Origin: Thermotoga petrophila RKU-1 | Lineage (GTDB): Bacteria; Thermotogota; Thermotogae; Thermotogales; Thermotogaceae | Assembly: GCF_000016785.1 (NCBI RefSeq) | Contig: NC_009486.1 | Span: 744,001 to 808,000, forward strand | Reading direction: 5' to 3' | Length of the DNA: 64,000 nucleotides | Part shown: piece by piece, positions 11,472 through 22,441 of the stretch | How positions within the stretch are numbered: the stretch's first letter is position 1 | Layout: every line of letters begins with the position of its first letter | Made by a program: the position numbers and the translations under genes | Notes under the pieces: model-generated | What the model was told of the DNA's origin: nothing | The model's database searches: none | The model's input: the letters and a program-made list of their open reading frames with translations, nothing else

Positions 11472-13682
11472 TTAATCTGATACCTCGAGCGTGGGTGGAT
11501 CGACCCGAACAATCGCATCGATTCCCAGTATTCTCAACGCTTTTTCCAGTTTTGGAAGTACTCTCTCCAAGTCTTCTGTTTTCACAATGAGATGGTGCCT
11601 GTAGAATCCTCTCAGTTTGAAAACCCAGTGCTCAACGGGTCCAAGAACCTCCTCGCCTTTCAGAAATTCTTTTAGAGAAGTCAGAGAATTCTTTCCAACT
11701 TCCGGATTCTTGGACTTCACAGCAACCTGAATGAGGTGACGATATGGAGGATAACCAAGGGCTTTTCTTCTTTCGAGTTCCTCGGCATAAAAACCGTTCA
11801 CATCTTCTTCCAGAGCTTTTCTGATGATCGTGTCCTCCGGGTTGTAAGTCTGGATAATCGCCTTCCCCTGATCTCCTCTTGATGCTCTCCCAAGTGCCTG
11901 AACGACCAACTGAAACGTACGAAGCGAAGACGAATAATCAGGGTTGAAGATCAAAGAATCCACATCCATGATACATACGAGACCTATTTCGGGTACACTG
12001 AGACTCTTTGTGATCAACCTGGTTCCAACGAGTATATCTATCTCGCCTCTGATCAATTTGTCTATGTAACTTTCCAGCTCCATGATGTTATCGACAACCT
12101 CTCTATCGACTCTCGCTATCCTGCGAGTCGGAAAGTACCTTTTCAGTTCCCTTTCCACTCTTTCTGTTCCCGCTGTTCTTCCGACGAGACGCCCTCCACA
12201 GCGAGGACAGGATTCAACCAATCCGTACTCACGCCCACATTGATGACATTTCAAGGAATGCGTATCTGAATGGTACACCAGAGACACATCACAATTCTCA
12301 CATTTGAGCACGTACCCACACACTTCACACTGGACACGACCCCAGAAACCTTTTCTCCTTACGTAGATGAGAACTCTCTTGCCTTCCTCGAGGGTCTCCT
12401 CTATTCTGTCAAGGGTCTTTTTCGCAAAACTTCCTATCTTCTCTTCATTTCGCATATCGACAACTTCCACAGACAAACTCCCGAACCTTCTCGTAAAATT
12501 GAACGTCCTGATGCGACCCTCTTTTGCCTCTCTGTAGGTCCACAAATCCGGTGTTGCAGAAGACAGAATTATGGGAACATCGAAAACTTCAGAGATTTTC
12601 CTTGCAACCACGATGGCATCGTAAGAAGGTCGAGTGTGTTGATAAAAACTCTCATCGTGTTCTTCGTCGACTATCAAGAGGGAAAGATTCTTAACTGGAA
12701 CAAAAACAGCACTGCGTGTTCCCAAAAGCACATCGATTTTTCCGCTAACCGCCCTGTACCATTCCAGATTTTTCCTCGCTCTGGAAAGGTAGCTGTGATA
12801 AATCCCTATTTTCAAGTCCGGGAAGGCTCCCTTCAGACGTGAAAGCGTGTGGGTGAGAACAGAAACTTCCGGTACGAGGAAAAGCACAGTTCCTTTCCTC
12901 GAATACACATCGATCAACTCGAACAAAGCCTCGGTTTTTCCACTTCCAGTAGGACCAAAAAAAAGATTTTCCTTCGAGATATTTCCTTTGAAATCACCGC
13001 GAAGGATCCTTCTCTTTTTTGGAAGAACGTCACCACTCACTATTTCTACTATATTCTTCCTTTGAAGAGTTTCAATCACACTCTTTGAAACCTCCAGATC
13101 CTCCAGCAGCTCCTCAAGAGGGACCCCATCGTTGAATTGAAGGTATTCCACCACCATTCTCTGCTTCACAGTTAGATGTTCTCGAACGATTTCACTTATT
13201 CCCTTTTTCAGAAACAATCGTTTTTTCACACGAGGTCTTGGCTCTTTCACATAGAAATTTTTCTCCACCCTCACCAGGCCTTTTTTCACCATTTCTTTCA
13301 GAGCTTTTTCCCCGAAAGTTTCAAGAAAATCGCGCAGAGTCATCCTGTCGAAATCCAGAAACGGACTCTCCGAAACAACCACTTCCTCCTTGTAATCGTC
13401 GATACCCTGTGGGAAAAACAGATCGAAAACCATTCCTACAGGTGAGAAAAACCTTTCAGACACCCATTCTGCTATTTTCACATGTCCTTCGCTTAGAAAA
13501 CTTTTACCGTCCCTTTCACTGAGCGTTGCTTCGTTTTCGTGTGAAAATGATCGTTCCAGTACGTAGCCCTTGACTTTTTCATTTCGCCACTTCAACCACA
13601 CTCTTTCACCAGTCAAAAGCTCTTCTGAAGAGAAAACATTAAGCACTTTTCCCGAACCGGAGACAGCCACCTTGTAGTACAT
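11472..13682 (-). CDS. priA: Primosomal replication restart helicase
   Basis: A 736-residue PriA that reloads the replisome at stalled forks. Domains in order: the N-terminal 3'-DNA-binding domain, a winged helix, and a superfamily 2 helicase core with Walker A GPTGSGKT (243-250) and DEEH (339-342). Four CxxC pairs (CEVC, CENC, CHQC, CPRC, residues 452-495) bind two zinc ions, and a C-terminal domain follows. The ATG at 13682 is chosen because GGAGGAG lies just upstream, one base after the yitT-like stop; an in-frame ATG at 13718 would lie inside that gene. It is the last gene before the rrn promoter. Confidence 0.93.
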   Translation of the reverse strand: MYYKVAVSGSGKVLNVFSSEELLTGERVWLKWRNEKVKGYVLERSFSHENEATLSERDGKSFLSEGHVKIAEWVSERFFSPVGMVFDLFFPQGIDDYKEEVVVSESPFLDFDRMTLRDFLETFGEKALKEMVKKGLVRVEKNFYVKEPRPRVKKRLFLKKGISEIVREHLTVKQRMVVEYLQFNDGVPLEELLEDLEVSKSVIETLQRKNIVEIVSGDVLPKKRRILRGDFKGNISKENLFFGPTGSGKTEALFELIDVYSRKGTVLFLVPEVSVLTHTLSRLKGAFPDLKIGIYHSYLSRARKNLEWYRAVSGKIDVLLGTRSAVFVPVKNLSLLIVDEEHDESFYQHTRPSYDAIVVARKISEVFDVPIILSSATPDLWTYREAKEGRIRTFNFTRRFGSLSVEVVDMRNEEKIGSFAKKTLDRIEETLEEGKRVLIYVRRKGFWGRVQCEVCGYVLKCENCDVSLVYHSDTHSLKCHQCGREYGLVESCPRCGGRLVGRTAGTERVERELKRYFPTRRIARVDREVVDNIMELESYIDKLIRGEIDILVGTRLITKSLSVPEIGLVCIMDVDSLIFNPDYSSSLRTFQLVVQALGRASRGDQGKAIIQTYNPEDTIIRKALEEDVNGFYAEELERRKALGYPPYRHLIQVAVKSKNPEVGKNSLTSLKEFLKGEEVLGPVEHWVFKLRGFYRHHLIVKTEDLERVLPKLEKALRILGIDAIVRVDPPTLEVSD

Positions 13683-13683
13683 C

Positions 13684-14535
13684 TCACAACTCCTCCAGTT
13701 CTTTGAACCCTTCTCCAAGGGCCTGCCTCACTTCCTTGATTATGACGAAGGCTTTTGGATCAGCCTTCTTTATGAACCTGATCAGTTCGTTCAATTCCCT
13801 TCTCCTCACCACCACCAGAAGTATCTTCCTTTCTTTGCCGGTGTAAGCTCCCTTTGCGGGAATGTAAGTAGCCCCTCTTTGAAGAACGTTCAGCACAAAG
13901 TCTTTTATATCGTCGCATTTTTCAGAGATAATGATCACCTCACTCGACTGCTCAATACCTCTCATCATGAAATCCACCATTATACCGTTCAAAATAACTC
14001 CAAGAAGTGCGTACATGCCTGTTCTGGCACTGAAAACAAGTCCTGCAAGTACCGCTATCGCAACATCCACCATGAGCAACCCCGTTCCCATCGATATCCA
14101 GAAGTACTTGTTCAGAATTCTGGCCAGAATATCCGTTCCTCCCGTGGAAGCGTTCTGAGAGAAAGTTATGGCAAGGCCGGAAGCTGTGAGGATGGTCCCA
14201 AAAAACACGGCAAGAAACAGATCGTCACCGTTGTACTTTGGAAGGGGAATGATGCGGTCGAAAAAATCCACGAAGAAGTTAAAAACAAAAGTGCAATAAA
14301 TGGTCTTCGCACTGAAATCGAATCCTATCGTCAAGAAAGCTATCAAAAAGAGCAAACCGTTGAGTATGTACATCCACACACCAACGGGGATCGGTACGAA
14401 ACTGTGAAGTATCATCGAAAGACCGCTCACCCCACCGGCTGCTATATCGTTCGGTATGAGGAAAACAACGAGTCCAACGGCAGTGATCAACGTTCCAAGA
14501 GTACTCAGCACGTACTCTTTGATTTTTTCTATCAA
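13684..14535 (-). CDS. YitT/DUF2179 family membrane protein
   Basis: A 283-residue protein with an N-terminal YitT-type membrane domain of about five helices (LITAVGLVVFLIPNDIAAGGVSG, ASTGGTDILARILNKYF, GMYALLGVILNGIMVDFMMRG). The soluble C-terminal DUF2179 domain (SSEVIIISEKCDDI, GATYIPAKGAYTGKERKILLVVVRRRE) is thought to be a small ligand-binding regulatory module. Transport activity is suspected for the family but the substrate is unknown. The start is TTG at 14535 with GGAGGTG upstream. It is coupled to priA. Confidence 0.88.
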   Translation of the reverse strand: MIEKIKEYVLSTLGTLITAVGLVVFLIPNDIAAGGVSGLSMILHSFVPIPVGVWMYILNGLLFLIAFLTIGFDFSAKTIYCTFVFNFFVDFFDRIIPLPKYNGDDLFLAVFFGTILTASGLAITFSQNASTGGTDILARILNKYFWISMGTGLLMVDVAIAVLAGLVFSARTGMYALLGVILNGIMVDFMMRGIEQSSEVIIISEKCDDIKDFVLNVLQRGATYIPAKGAYTGKERKILLVVVRRRELNELIRFIKKADPKAFVIIKEVRQALGEGFKELEEL

Positions 14536-14559
14536 CTTCTTTCACCTCCATGAGAAAAA

Positions 14560-15441
14560 TCAGAGGGAGGAAGAAGAGATGAAGACCTTACCACCCAGAG
14601 GAACGTTCAGTACTTCGGCAACGAAATCACACTTTGCCGTCAGGAGGAAGAAGAGATTCTTTTTCTCCTCTTCGTAGAGACCTTCGAAGTTTCCCTGCCC
14701 TTTGGAGATCACGACATCGAACTCGAAAAACGCCTTTCTGAACTCTTCACTCGCTTTGTCAAGCATGACACCAGGCTCATCCACCCCGGAGCTAATAACA
14801 GTTGCGATTTCTTCCAAACCGATGTATTTCGCATCCTCAATGGTTGCATCGTTGATAATGGGTTTGCCACGAACCGCCACAACTACCTCCAACGATGGAT
14901 TTTCCATCTTCAGAACTTCTATGAAGAATTTGTCAAACACGATTTCCCCTGCGTTGTCAGCCACATAGAACAGTGTTGAAGCGCTCATTATCGCGTTCCT
15001 GAAATCCTCGAAGTCTTCTCTGTCGAACGGTCTTTCGTAAGCCTCGTGTAGTTTTTCAAAAACTTCATCAACACTCCATCCCGGGATCCCGAGATCTATC
15101 AGGTTTCCCGAAACGGCGAGTTTTGCGGCGGAATACACAGGATCGGGGGAGTTCAAAATTTCTGGTCTGAACATTTCGACGAGTTTCATGGCCATATCGT
15201 TTGATCTTCTTTTCTCCTCTTTGAATGGATCCCTTTCCTTTATGTACTCCATTATGAACCTGTGAACCTCTCCGTTCACTTCGAGAGGCTTCATACCCCA
15301 CTTCATCTCACTCATAATCCTGAAAACTTCTCTGAAGATCACCCATCTCTTTTCGGGAGAAGTGATGGTTTTTTTCAGAAGATTCTCCGCCTGTCTGAGA
15401 CTGCAGATCAAACATCTTTCGTCAGCTCTCAGATACCTCAT
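14560..15441 (-). CDS. DUF89 damage-control phosphatase-like protein
   Basis: A 293-residue DUF89/ARMT1-type protein. Members of this family are metal-dependent phosphatases that remove damaged phosphometabolites; the substrate varies and is unknown here. Seen: the N-terminal CLICSLRQAENLL helix bundle with a Cys pair (CLIC), the metal-binding DNAGEIVFD, GKPIINDAT, and the DUF89 signature SKGQGNFEGLYE. Its start overlaps the acp 3' end by 20 bases, so acp, this gene, yitT-like and priA look like one transcript. Confidence 0.85.
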   Translation of the reverse strand: MRYLRADERCLICSLRQAENLLKKTITSPEKRWVIFREVFRIMSEMKWGMKPLEVNGEVHRFIMEYIKERDPFKEEKRRSNDMAMKLVEMFRPEILNSPDPVYSAAKLAVSGNLIDLGIPGWSVDEVFEKLHEAYERPFDREDFEDFRNAIMSASTLFYVADNAGEIVFDKFFIEVLKMENPSLEVVVAVRGKPIINDATIEDAKYIGLEEIATVISSGVDEPGVMLDKASEEFRKAFFEFDVVISKGQGNFEGLYEEEKKNLFFLLTAKCDFVAEVLNVPLGGKVFISSSSL

Positions 15442-15703
15442 CGTCGATCTCCTCCAGCTTCCTGATAACGATATCGATCAGATCCTTAACCTTTCGGATT
15501 TTCGATATTTCCTCATCTTCTATTCTCAGGGCAAATTCATCCTCGAAGAACATCACAAGATCTATCACATCTATCGAATCGAATCCAAGCTCTTCGAAAG
15601 TGCTTTCCTCATCGACCGTTTCAAGATCTTTTCCCATCTTTTCTGACGCGATTTCGACAAATTTCGCAATGAGCTCTTTCCTCTCCACGTGAAGTCCCCC
15701 CAT
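15422..15703 (-). CDS. Acyl carrier protein-like
   Basis: A 93-residue acidic four-helix protein with the phosphopantetheine attachment motif GFDSIDVIDLV (Ser about residue 43). It would carry acyl chains on a 4'-phosphopantetheine arm for fatty acid or lipid synthesis. It is not next to fab genes; plsX, the other lipid gene in the window, is 28 kb away. Besides the ATG at 15703, a GTG at 15688 preceded by GGGGGGA is a possible start. It is the first gene after the hppA terminator. Confidence 0.85.
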   Translation of the reverse strand: MGGLHVERKELIAKFVEIASEKMGKDLETVDEESTFEELGFDSIDVIDLVMFFEDEFALRIEDEEISKIRKVKDLIDIVIRKLEEIDDEVSES

Positions 15704-15725
15704 GAAATCCTATCACAATTTTAAA

Positions 15726-15745
15726 GGGGGCCGAAGCCCCCATCA
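15726..15745 (-). terminator. hppA terminator with TTCG tetraloop
   Basis: On the minus strand GGGGGC-TTCG-GCCCCC (15741-15726) is followed by TTTAAAATT, right after the hppA stop at 15747. It separates the leuS-to-hppA run from the acp-to-priA run. Confidence 0.85.
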
Positions 15746-15746
15746 A

Positions 15747-17918
15747 TCAGAACAGGTGAACGTGTTTGAATATGGAAACTGCTATCACCGAAACTACCGA
15801 CATGATCTTCATGAGAATGTCAAGGGAAGGTCCAACGGTGTCCTTGAGAGGATCTCCAACCGTGTCTCCTATGACCAGTGCCTTGTGTGGCTCAGAACCT
15901 TTTCCGTACCCTTCCAGATTACCCGCTTCCAAGTACTTCTTCGCGTTGTCCCAGGCTCCTCCAGAATTGGCCGTCAGAATTGCGAGCATTGCACCACTGA
16001 GAACCGTTCCTATCAACACTCCTCCAACGAACTCTGCCCCGAGGAGGAAACCTGTTACAAGTGGTGTGAGAATCGCTATGAACGCAGGGTAACCCATCTG
16101 CTTCAGAGCGTTGTCGCTGGTGATCTCAATACACCTGTTGTAGTCAGGCTTGGCCTTACCTTCCAGCAGTCCTGGGATTTCTCGAGCCTGTCTTCTGATC
16201 TCATCCACCATCTTCATAGCTGCCTTGGTAACTGCCGAAATAAGATATCCACTGAAGTAATATGTGATGGCTGCACCAAGGAGGGCGCCTGCTATGACCC
16301 TCGCATCGAGCATGTTCAGAAGAAGCACGAGTGAAGGAGGCTTCCCAATATCAGAAGGACTGATCTGGGAGAACATGTAAGACGCAAAGAGTGAAAGCGC
16401 TGCAAATATAGCGGATCCTATAGCGAATCCCTTTCCTATGGCTGCGGTGGTGTTACCGACCGCGTCGAGGTGATCCGTGATCTTTCTGACCTCGGGATCC
16501 AGTTCACACATTTCGCTTATTCCACCCGCGTTGTCCGCAATGGGACCGTAGCTGTCAACAGAGACGGATGTTGCAACGAACGAAAGCATTCCAAGCGCGG
16601 CAATTGCCACACCGTAGAGACCCGCAAAATAATCAGCAAAGAGGATACCAAGAACAAGTGTTAGAGTGGGGAGAAACACGCTCTTCATACCAAGTGAAAG
16701 TCCGTTCGAAATGACCATTCCGGTCCCTTCGATAGAAGATTTGCTCAGAAACTGGGTCGGTTTGTAGTGGTAACTCGTGTAATACTCGGCCCAGAATCCT
16801 ATGATGATTCCCGAGAAGATACCTATGATCGCTGAGAACCAAGGTGAGATGGCTCCAAATCGGAATCCAACTACATCGAGTCCCTGAAGATCTTTCAGAT
16901 AGAAATACGTCAGAAAGGCTGTGAGGACAACTGTGAGCAGCGCAGATGTCCAGAGGCTGATGTTGAGTTCTCTTTGAGGATTATCAGATGGCTTCTTTAC
17001 GATCACGTACAGTATTCCAAGCATCGAACAGCCGAGACCGGCAAGAGCAAAGAAGATAGGATAGCTTATGAGCGCCTGTATCGTCTCCTTTGGTACCTGA
17101 TGTACCAGATTCTCACCTATCTTCTGAACGTAGATCGGGAACATGTAAGAAGCGAGGATTATGGAAGAAACTATCGCTCCAACAAAGCTCTCCAAAAGGT
17201 CCGCTCCGAGCCCCGCAACGTCTCCCACGTTGTCTCCCACATTGTCTGCGATCGTTGCCGGATTCCTGGGATCGTCTTCCGGGAGGTTCAATTCGGTTTT
17301 TCCAACGAGGTCGGCTGCCATATCAGCGGCCTTCGTGTAAACTCCTCCACCGACCCTATCGAACATGGCAATGATTGAACATCCAAGGGCGTATCCAGAA
17401 ACGGTCATCGCGAAAGGAACGAAGTTTATTCCAAGCCAGTTCGTGTATATATTAAGATTGTCCAGTTGTCCCATCCACTTCCCAAAGATCAGATACACCA
17501 GAACGAGTCCAAGCAGAGCGAATCCACCAACGGAAAGACCCATAACGCTTCCACCTTGATACGCCACTTTCAGAGCGGGGCCTATCTTCTTTATGGTTCT
17601 GGCAGCCTCCGCCACCCTGACGTTTGCCCTGGTGGCCATCTTCATTCCCACAATACCAGCAGATGCACTCATAACGGCTCCCAGGAGAAACGCCACACCC
17701 GTCTGCCAGGTTGTGAAGATCATGAGGAGTATCGCTATGACGATGGCAACTTTAAAAATGGCTTTTGTTTCGTGTGCAAGGAAGGAATCTGCTCCACTTC
17801 TGATGTAAGAGGAAATCTCTTTCATCCGCTCGGTCCCCTCTGGTTTTCTGACGACGGCTGCGAAGTTTGCGGCAGCAAAACCGAGTGCAACAAGCGGAAT
17901 TAAAAAGAGCAGCCACAT
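15747..17918 (-). CDS. hppA: K+-dependent membrane pyrophosphatase (ion-pumping)
   Basis: A 723-residue, roughly 16-helix integral membrane pyrophosphatase that couples PPi hydrolysis to Na+ and/or H+ export. Seen: the PPi-binding acidic loops DRVGGGVYTKAADMAADLVG, DNVGDNVGDVAGLGADLLES and DTVGDPLKDTVGPS. GNTTAAIGKG has Ala where K+-independent enzymes have Lys, so K+ dependence is expected. The T. maritima orthologue is known as a Na+-translocating K+-dependent enzyme. Start: GGAGGAGGGGTA precedes two ATGs four bases apart in different frames; only the one at 17918 opens this frame, giving MWLLFLIP rather than the N-terminus I remember for T. maritima. It starts 3 bases after the reverse gyrase stop. 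Confidence 0.95.
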   Translation of the reverse strand: MWLLFLIPLVALGFAAANFAAVVRKPEGTERMKEISSYIRSGADSFLAHETKAIFKVAIVIAILLMIFTTWQTGVAFLLGAVMSASAGIVGMKMATRANVRVAEAARTIKKIGPALKVAYQGGSVMGLSVGGFALLGLVLVYLIFGKWMGQLDNLNIYTNWLGINFVPFAMTVSGYALGCSIIAMFDRVGGGVYTKAADMAADLVGKTELNLPEDDPRNPATIADNVGDNVGDVAGLGADLLESFVGAIVSSIILASYMFPIYVQKIGENLVHQVPKETIQALISYPIFFALAGLGCSMLGILYVIVKKPSDNPQRELNISLWTSALLTVVLTAFLTYFYLKDLQGLDVVGFRFGAISPWFSAIIGIFSGIIIGFWAEYYTSYHYKPTQFLSKSSIEGTGMVISNGLSLGMKSVFLPTLTLVLGILFADYFAGLYGVAIAALGMLSFVATSVSVDSYGPIADNAGGISEMCELDPEVRKITDHLDAVGNTTAAIGKGFAIGSAIFAALSLFASYMFSQISPSDIGKPPSLVLLLNMLDARVIAGALLGAAITYYFSGYLISAVTKAAMKMVDEIRRQAREIPGLLEGKAKPDYNRCIEITSDNALKQMGYPAFIAILTPLVTGFLLGAEFVGGVLIGTVLSGAMLAILTANSGGAWDNAKKYLEAGNLEGYGKGSEPHKALVIGDTVGDPLKDTVGPSLDILMKIMSVVSVIAVSIFKHVHLF

Positions 17919-17921
17919 ACA

Positions 17922-20900
17922 TTACCCCTCCTCCATGAGAGATTTTATTTCTTCATATAAAAGCCTCAGAGTTGCTTGATAATCTTCCTCTCCCCTTTCC
18001 ACCTTATCCATGATCTCCTCTAATCTTCGTGTGGTCTCTTCTGTGACGTATTTCTCATAACGCTCTTTCAGATAGGAATAAACCTTTACACCAAGTCTGG
18101 TTGGTCGAACTCTTTTGTATTTGTCTTCGTACACATAGCCTCTTCTGAAAAGCACCTCTACTATTTTTGCATAAGTAGAAGGTCTTCCAATACCTCTTTT
18201 CTTCATTTCTTCCACAATAGAAGCCTGAGTAAAGAGAGGAACGGTGTGTTTTTTGTAAAACTTTTTTTCTTTTATCTTGTAGTTTCTGTGTTCAAATCTT
18301 GGAGAAACTGTTAACGGCACGAAGAGATTCCAGCCGTTTTTCAAAACCTCGATTATCTGTTCTATTCCTAACCGTTTGCCATTCAATTCGACCGTTGCGA
18401 TCTGTTTCTTCACCTTCACAGCCGCGGATTGACTGGCAAGAAAGCGGTTGAAGATGAGTTCATAAACTCTCAAATGTTTCTTGGTGAGATCGGCTATCAA
18501 ACCTTCCTCGACCATCTCCTCGAGTTCCCTGGCATCTATAGGCTTCACGGGCCTTATCGCCTCATGAGCACCTTCTGTTGACCAGCTTCTTCCCATGAAT
18601 ATATCCTCTTTTCCTATCTTCTTGAGGTAGGTTCGCGCGACGTTCTGACCTTCAAGAGAAATCCTTGTTGAATCCGTTCTGTGATAGGTGATGAAACCTT
18701 TTTCAAAAAGATCTTGAAGGATGTCCATCACTTCTTGAACACCGAGCCGCAATTTTTGTGAAATCTCTGATAGTGCCGAAGACGTTGTGTAGGGTGGTAG
18801 CGGATTTCTTTCTTCTTCGACTTCCTGTAGTTCTACAACGGTTACCACGTCATCTGCGATTTTCCCTTCGACTTCCAGATTCACACCGTTTTCCAGAACA
18901 AGGAGAGTGAAATCCTTTTCGCTCTTTTTGTATTCTTCTTCTCTCTCTACTATCCATCCCAGAACGGTGGATTGCACCCGGCCTGCCGAGAGATTCGATC
19001 TTCCAAATCTTTTCTGCAGTTTTCCACTGAGTTCAAACCCTATCCACCTGTCCTGCACTCTCCTCACGATCTGTGCCTTCACCAGATTGAAATCAACGAA
19101 CCGGACGTTTTCCCTCGCTTTTTTGAAACCGTATCTTGTGATTTCGTGCATTTCTATTCTCCTCAAAGATCTGGTGGCCGGAAGAAGATACTGAGTCACA
19201 TCCCAGGATATCTTCTCTCCTTCAACATCCGGGTCTGTTGCCACAAGGATTTCGTCTGCCTCCAGAGAAATCTCTCTTAGGGCTCTGAGCGTTTCTGTCT
19301 TATCATCTATGTTTTTCGAAGAACATACAGGACACTCATCCCTATCCTCCGTGAACTGATATCCACAATCCCTGCATCTTTTCAGAGAGTTGTACACGGG
19401 AACGAATTTTCCATCTTCTTCTTCTACTCCGTGGATTCCTCCCCTTGTAACAAGATCGTAGACGTGTCCCCTCGTCGCGGTGAAGAGTACCACTCCCTCG
19501 CCTGTCACCGCTTCATGGACAATTATGTTTCTCTCTTTCCGAGAAGAAGCTCTTCCAAGGAACCTGGAGAGCGTCTCGGCTTTGGTCGGAGACTCCACAA
19601 TGATCAGGAGAGATTTTGATGTGTCGGTCAGTTCCCCTTCAATTCTTTTTCTGCTTTCCTCTACCTCGTGAACCAGTTCTTTCCAGTTCGTTTCGGACTC
19701 CTCTATTATTTCTTCTTCTGCGATGAGAAGGAGCCTTGTTTTCAGCGATTCGAAAATTTCTTCGTCTTCTTCGAAGATCACAGAAACACCCTTGACCAGT
19801 ACACCGTTCAGTATTCGGGAGGATCTCCCAGACGCCTGTATGTATGTGTAAACATCTGGGATGGTCATCTCCAGGTCTTCATCTTTAACAACCACTCCTC
19901 TGAACATTTCTTTCACTTTCTCAACGAATTCTTTTTGAGTTAAATGCTCTTTCGCTATCTTTCTGAGCTCCTCGACATCTGGGTTCTCCTGAGCTTTTAT
20001 CAAACCCATTTCCTTTAAAACCCTGGCAAGAACAAACCTCGGTGCTCTGTCAAATTCCAGTGAAAATCTCATGGAAGGAGTTCCCCAGAAGATCACGTAT
20101 TTTATTCTTTCGGGAAGATCGACACCTCTTGTGAGTTTTCCGTAGTACGCCTGAACACCTATCAGAATGTTGAGTTTTCCAACTTTGAAATCTTCGAAAT
20201 TCTTCTCAAATTCAGACCATGTTTCCCCAACATTGAATTTGAATCTTTTCAAGTACTCATAAAGCTCTTTACCCTCTTCTTCAGTTTGTGTGAAGATCAA
20301 TATTCCATCTCTGAAAATCTCCAGCAGCTCTATCAATTTCTCTTTCGATCTGGTGGAGATCCTGACATGGGTGATGTTTCTTGCTACCGAAACCAGCCTT
20401 CCGACGGTGAAATTGAGGAGATCTCTGAAGAGAAGGGGCCTTATACCACGCGGTTTGGCGGTGGCAGAAGAAACCACAAGAATACCTGGCTTCAGGTTTT
20501 TTGGCCTTTCGTAAATCCTTCCCTGCTTTATAGCCGAGAAAGCCTTTTTTATGATCTCTTCCGGTATTCCAACCATCATGAGCAACGTGTCTATGTTCCG
20601 GGAGGCCTTGAGAACAGCATCCACATCGTCCACGAAAACAAAATCAAATCTTTTTTGGGAGAGTTTTTCTCTGTTTTTCGAAACGAACTGAGTGGAGAAA
20701 ACCAGAATGTGGTAATCGTCTTCCTCAAAGCTTTTCTCGAACTTTTCCTTTTCTTCTTTTTTCATCGAGGAATAAAAACCGAGGATTTTCACTTTTCCAT
20801 CGGAAAACTTTTGAAGTCTTTCGAGAGTTTGTTTCACCAAGGCAACGGTTGGGAAAATGAGGGCAGATTTTCTTCCTTTCTCTGCCAACCACAGGGCTGT

Positions 20901-21236
20901 CATCATCCCAAAAGTCGTCTTTCCTACACCGGTTGGTGCGACCATTGTGAAACTCTTTCCCTGAATGATCCTCTTTGCCCACAACCTCTGATAACCCGTC
21001 AAATCCTTCCCGAATTTTTTCTTGAAGAAACTCCTGAAATCTTCATACTCGTTCCAGAATTCGTGGTAGAAACGATACTCCTTCAGAGTCTTTCTTTCAA
21101 GAAGGGCCCCATAAATGTCAGAAGGGGACTCCTCGGGAAGGCAAACCTCACAAGGAAGTCCCCTTTCGTTTCTTTCATCGGTGTTCAATCCCCCACAGTT
21201 GATACAGGAATGATGGTATTTGGAATTCACTGCCAA
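17922..21236 (-). CDS. rgy: Reverse gyrase
   Basis: A 1104-residue fusion of a superfamily 2 helicase and a type IA topoisomerase that introduces positive supercoils; it is the hallmark protein of hyperthermophiles. Seen: an N-terminal zinc finger (Cys11, 14, 29, 32), Walker A PTGVGKTT (101-108), DDVD in place of DEAD (203-206), ASGRSSRI motif VI, the topoisomerase start [20 protein letters not shown], a second zinc finger (CRDC...CPVC), and the catalytic tyrosine in [13 protein letters not shown] (about residue 850). The length equals the T. maritima enzyme as I remember it. Its start overlaps the sahH stop by 10 bases and hppA follows 3 bases later. Confidence 0.97.
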   Translation of the reverse strand: MAVNSKYHHSCINCGGLNTDERNERGLPCEVCLPEESPSDIYGALLERKTLKEYRFYHEFWNEYEDFRSFFKKKFGKDLTGYQRLWAKRIIQGKSFTMVAPTGVGKTTFGMMTALWLAEKGRKSALIFPTVALVKQTLERLQKFSDGKVKILGFYSSMKKEEKEKFEKSFEEDDYHILVFSTQFVSKNREKLSQKRFDFVFVDDVDAVLKASRNIDTLLMMVGIPEEIIKKAFSAIKQGRIYERPKNLKPGILVVSSATAKPRGIRPLLFRDLLNFTVGRLVSVARNITHVRISTRSKEKLIELLEIFRDGILIFTQTEEEGKELYEYLKRFKFNVGETWSEFEKNFEDFKVGKLNILIGVQAYYGKLTRGVDLPERIKYVIFWGTPSMRFSLEFDRAPRFVLARVLKEMGLIKAQENPDVEELRKIAKEHLTQKEFVEKVKEMFRGVVVKDEDLEMTIPDVYTYIQASGRSSRILNGVLVKGVSVIFEEDEEIFESLKTRLLLIAEEEIIEESETNWKELVHEVEESRKRIEGELTDTSKSLLIIVESPTKAETLSRFLGRASSRKERNIIVHEAVTGEGVVLFTATRGHVYDLVTRGGIHGVEEEDGKFVPVYNSLKRCRDCGYQFTEDRDECPVCSSKNIDDKTETLRALREISLEADEILVATDPDVEGEKISWDVTQYLLPATRSLRRIEMHEITRYGFKKARENVRFVDFNLVKAQIVRRVQDRWIGFELSGKLQKRFGRSNLSAGRVQSTVLGWIVEREEEYKKSEKDFTLLVLENGVNLEVEGKIADDVVTVVELQEVEEERNPLPPYTTSSALSEISQKLRLGVQEVMDILQDLFEKGFITYHRTDSTRISLEGQNVARTYLKKIGKEDIFMGRSWSTEGAHEAIRPVKPIDARELEEMVEEGLIADLTKKHLRVYELIFNRFLASQSAAVKVKKQIATVELNGKRLGIEQIIEVLKNGWNLFVPLTVSPRFEHRNYKIKEKKFYKKHTVPLFTQASIVEEMKKRGIGRPSTYAKIVEVLFRRGYVYEDKYKRVRPTRLGVKVYSYLKERYEKYVTEETTRRLEEIMDKVERGEEDYQATLRLLYEEIKSLMEEG

Positions 21237-22441
21237 CTTCTCAGATACCTCCTCTGTTTCTCTGTCAGCTCATCTATCTTTATTCCTAGAGAATCCAGTT
21301 TCATCCTGGCCACTCTTTCGTCTATTTCATCTGGGAGCGTGTACACCTTCGGTGACATTTTTCCATGATTTTCGAGAAGATAAAGCACGGCGAGGATCTG
21401 AAGCGCAAAGGACAGATCCATTATTTCTACTGGGTGGCCATCCCCCGCTGCCAGGTTGACCAGCCTTCCCTCCGCGAGCAGAAAGACCGTTTTACCGTTC
21501 TCCAGAGTGTACCCTGTTACGTTCGGTCGCGCTTCGAACTTCTCAATCGCAATTTCCTCCAGCACTCTCACCGGGATCTCCACATTGAAATGCCCCGCGT
21601 TTGCCAGAACTGCCCCGTCTTTGAGTGAAAGAATATCTTCCTTTGAGAGGACGTCGGTGTTTCCTGTGGCTGTCACCACGAAATCAGCAATCTTAACGGC
21701 TTCCCTCATAGGCATAACTGTGAATCCATCCATGATTGCTTCGACAGCCTTTACAGGATCGACCTCTGTCACGATCACCTTGGCCCCAAGTCCTGCCGCA
21801 CGGAGAGCGATCCCCCTTCCGCACCATCCGTATCCCGCCACCACAACGTTCTTTCCAGCAACGAGAAGGTTCGTATTTCTCATGATGGCATCCCATGTGG
21901 ACTGACCCGTTCCGTATCTGTTGTCGAAAAGGTACTTCATCTTGGAATCATTCACAGCGATAACAGGCACTTTCAGTTTTCCTGTTTCTTCCAATGCCTT
22001 TAAACGTCTCACGCCTGTCGTGGTTTCTTCAGAAACTCCTTTGAGATTTTCGAGAACGTCCTCTCTTTCGGTGTGAGAAATAACCGTGAGATCCCCTCCA
22101 TCGTCTATTATGAAATCCGGTCTTTCATCCAGAACCCTCATGAGATTTTCACGGTAGACGTTCTCGTCGTGTGTTCTTCTCGCATAAACGGTTATTCCTT
22201 TCGATCTGAGCGCTTCCGCTACATCATCCTGTGTTGAAAGTGGGTTGCTTCCTGTAACCACCACTTTCGCTCCAAGCTTCGACAGAGTAATCGCAAGATA
22301 AGCCGTTTTTGCTTCAAGGTGTATGCTCATTCCAACGGTGAAACCAGACAGCGGTTTTTCACTTGAATACTCCTCAGCGATTTTGTTCAAAAGAGGCATG
22401 TATCTTGAAACCCAGTTTATCTTCATTTCGCCAGTTTTCAT
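21227..22441 (-). CDS. ahcY: S-adenosylhomocysteine hydrolase
   Basis: A 404-residue enzyme that splits S-adenosylhomocysteine to adenosine and homocysteine, relieving product inhibition of methyltransferases. Seen: the substrate domain [33 protein letters not shown] and DDGGDLT, the NAD-binding [20 protein letters not shown], and NAGHFNVEI. The C-terminus ends KQRRYLRSW. It is shorter than the eukaryotic type, lacking the insertion loop, as in archaeal and Thermotoga forms. ATGA overlap with yqeG upstream and overlap with rgy downstream indicate a single transcript. Confidence 0.95.
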   Translation of the reverse strand: MKTGEMKINWVSRYMPLLNKIAEEYSSEKPLSGFTVGMSIHLEAKTAYLAITLSKLGAKVVVTGSNPLSTQDDVAEALRSKGITVYARRTHDENVYRENLMRVLDERPDFIIDDGGDLTVISHTEREDVLENLKGVSEETTTGVRRLKALEETGKLKVPVIAVNDSKMKYLFDNRYGTGQSTWDAIMRNTNLLVAGKNVVVAGYGWCGRGIALRAAGLGAKVIVTEVDPVKAVEAIMDGFTVMPMREAVKIADFVVTATGNTDVLSKEDILSLKDGAVLANAGHFNVEIPVRVLEEIAIEKFEARPNVTGYTLENGKTVFLLAEGRLVNLAAGDGHPVEIMDLSFALQILAVLYLLENHGKMSPKVYTLPDEIDERVARMKLDSLGIKIDELTEKQRRYLRSWQ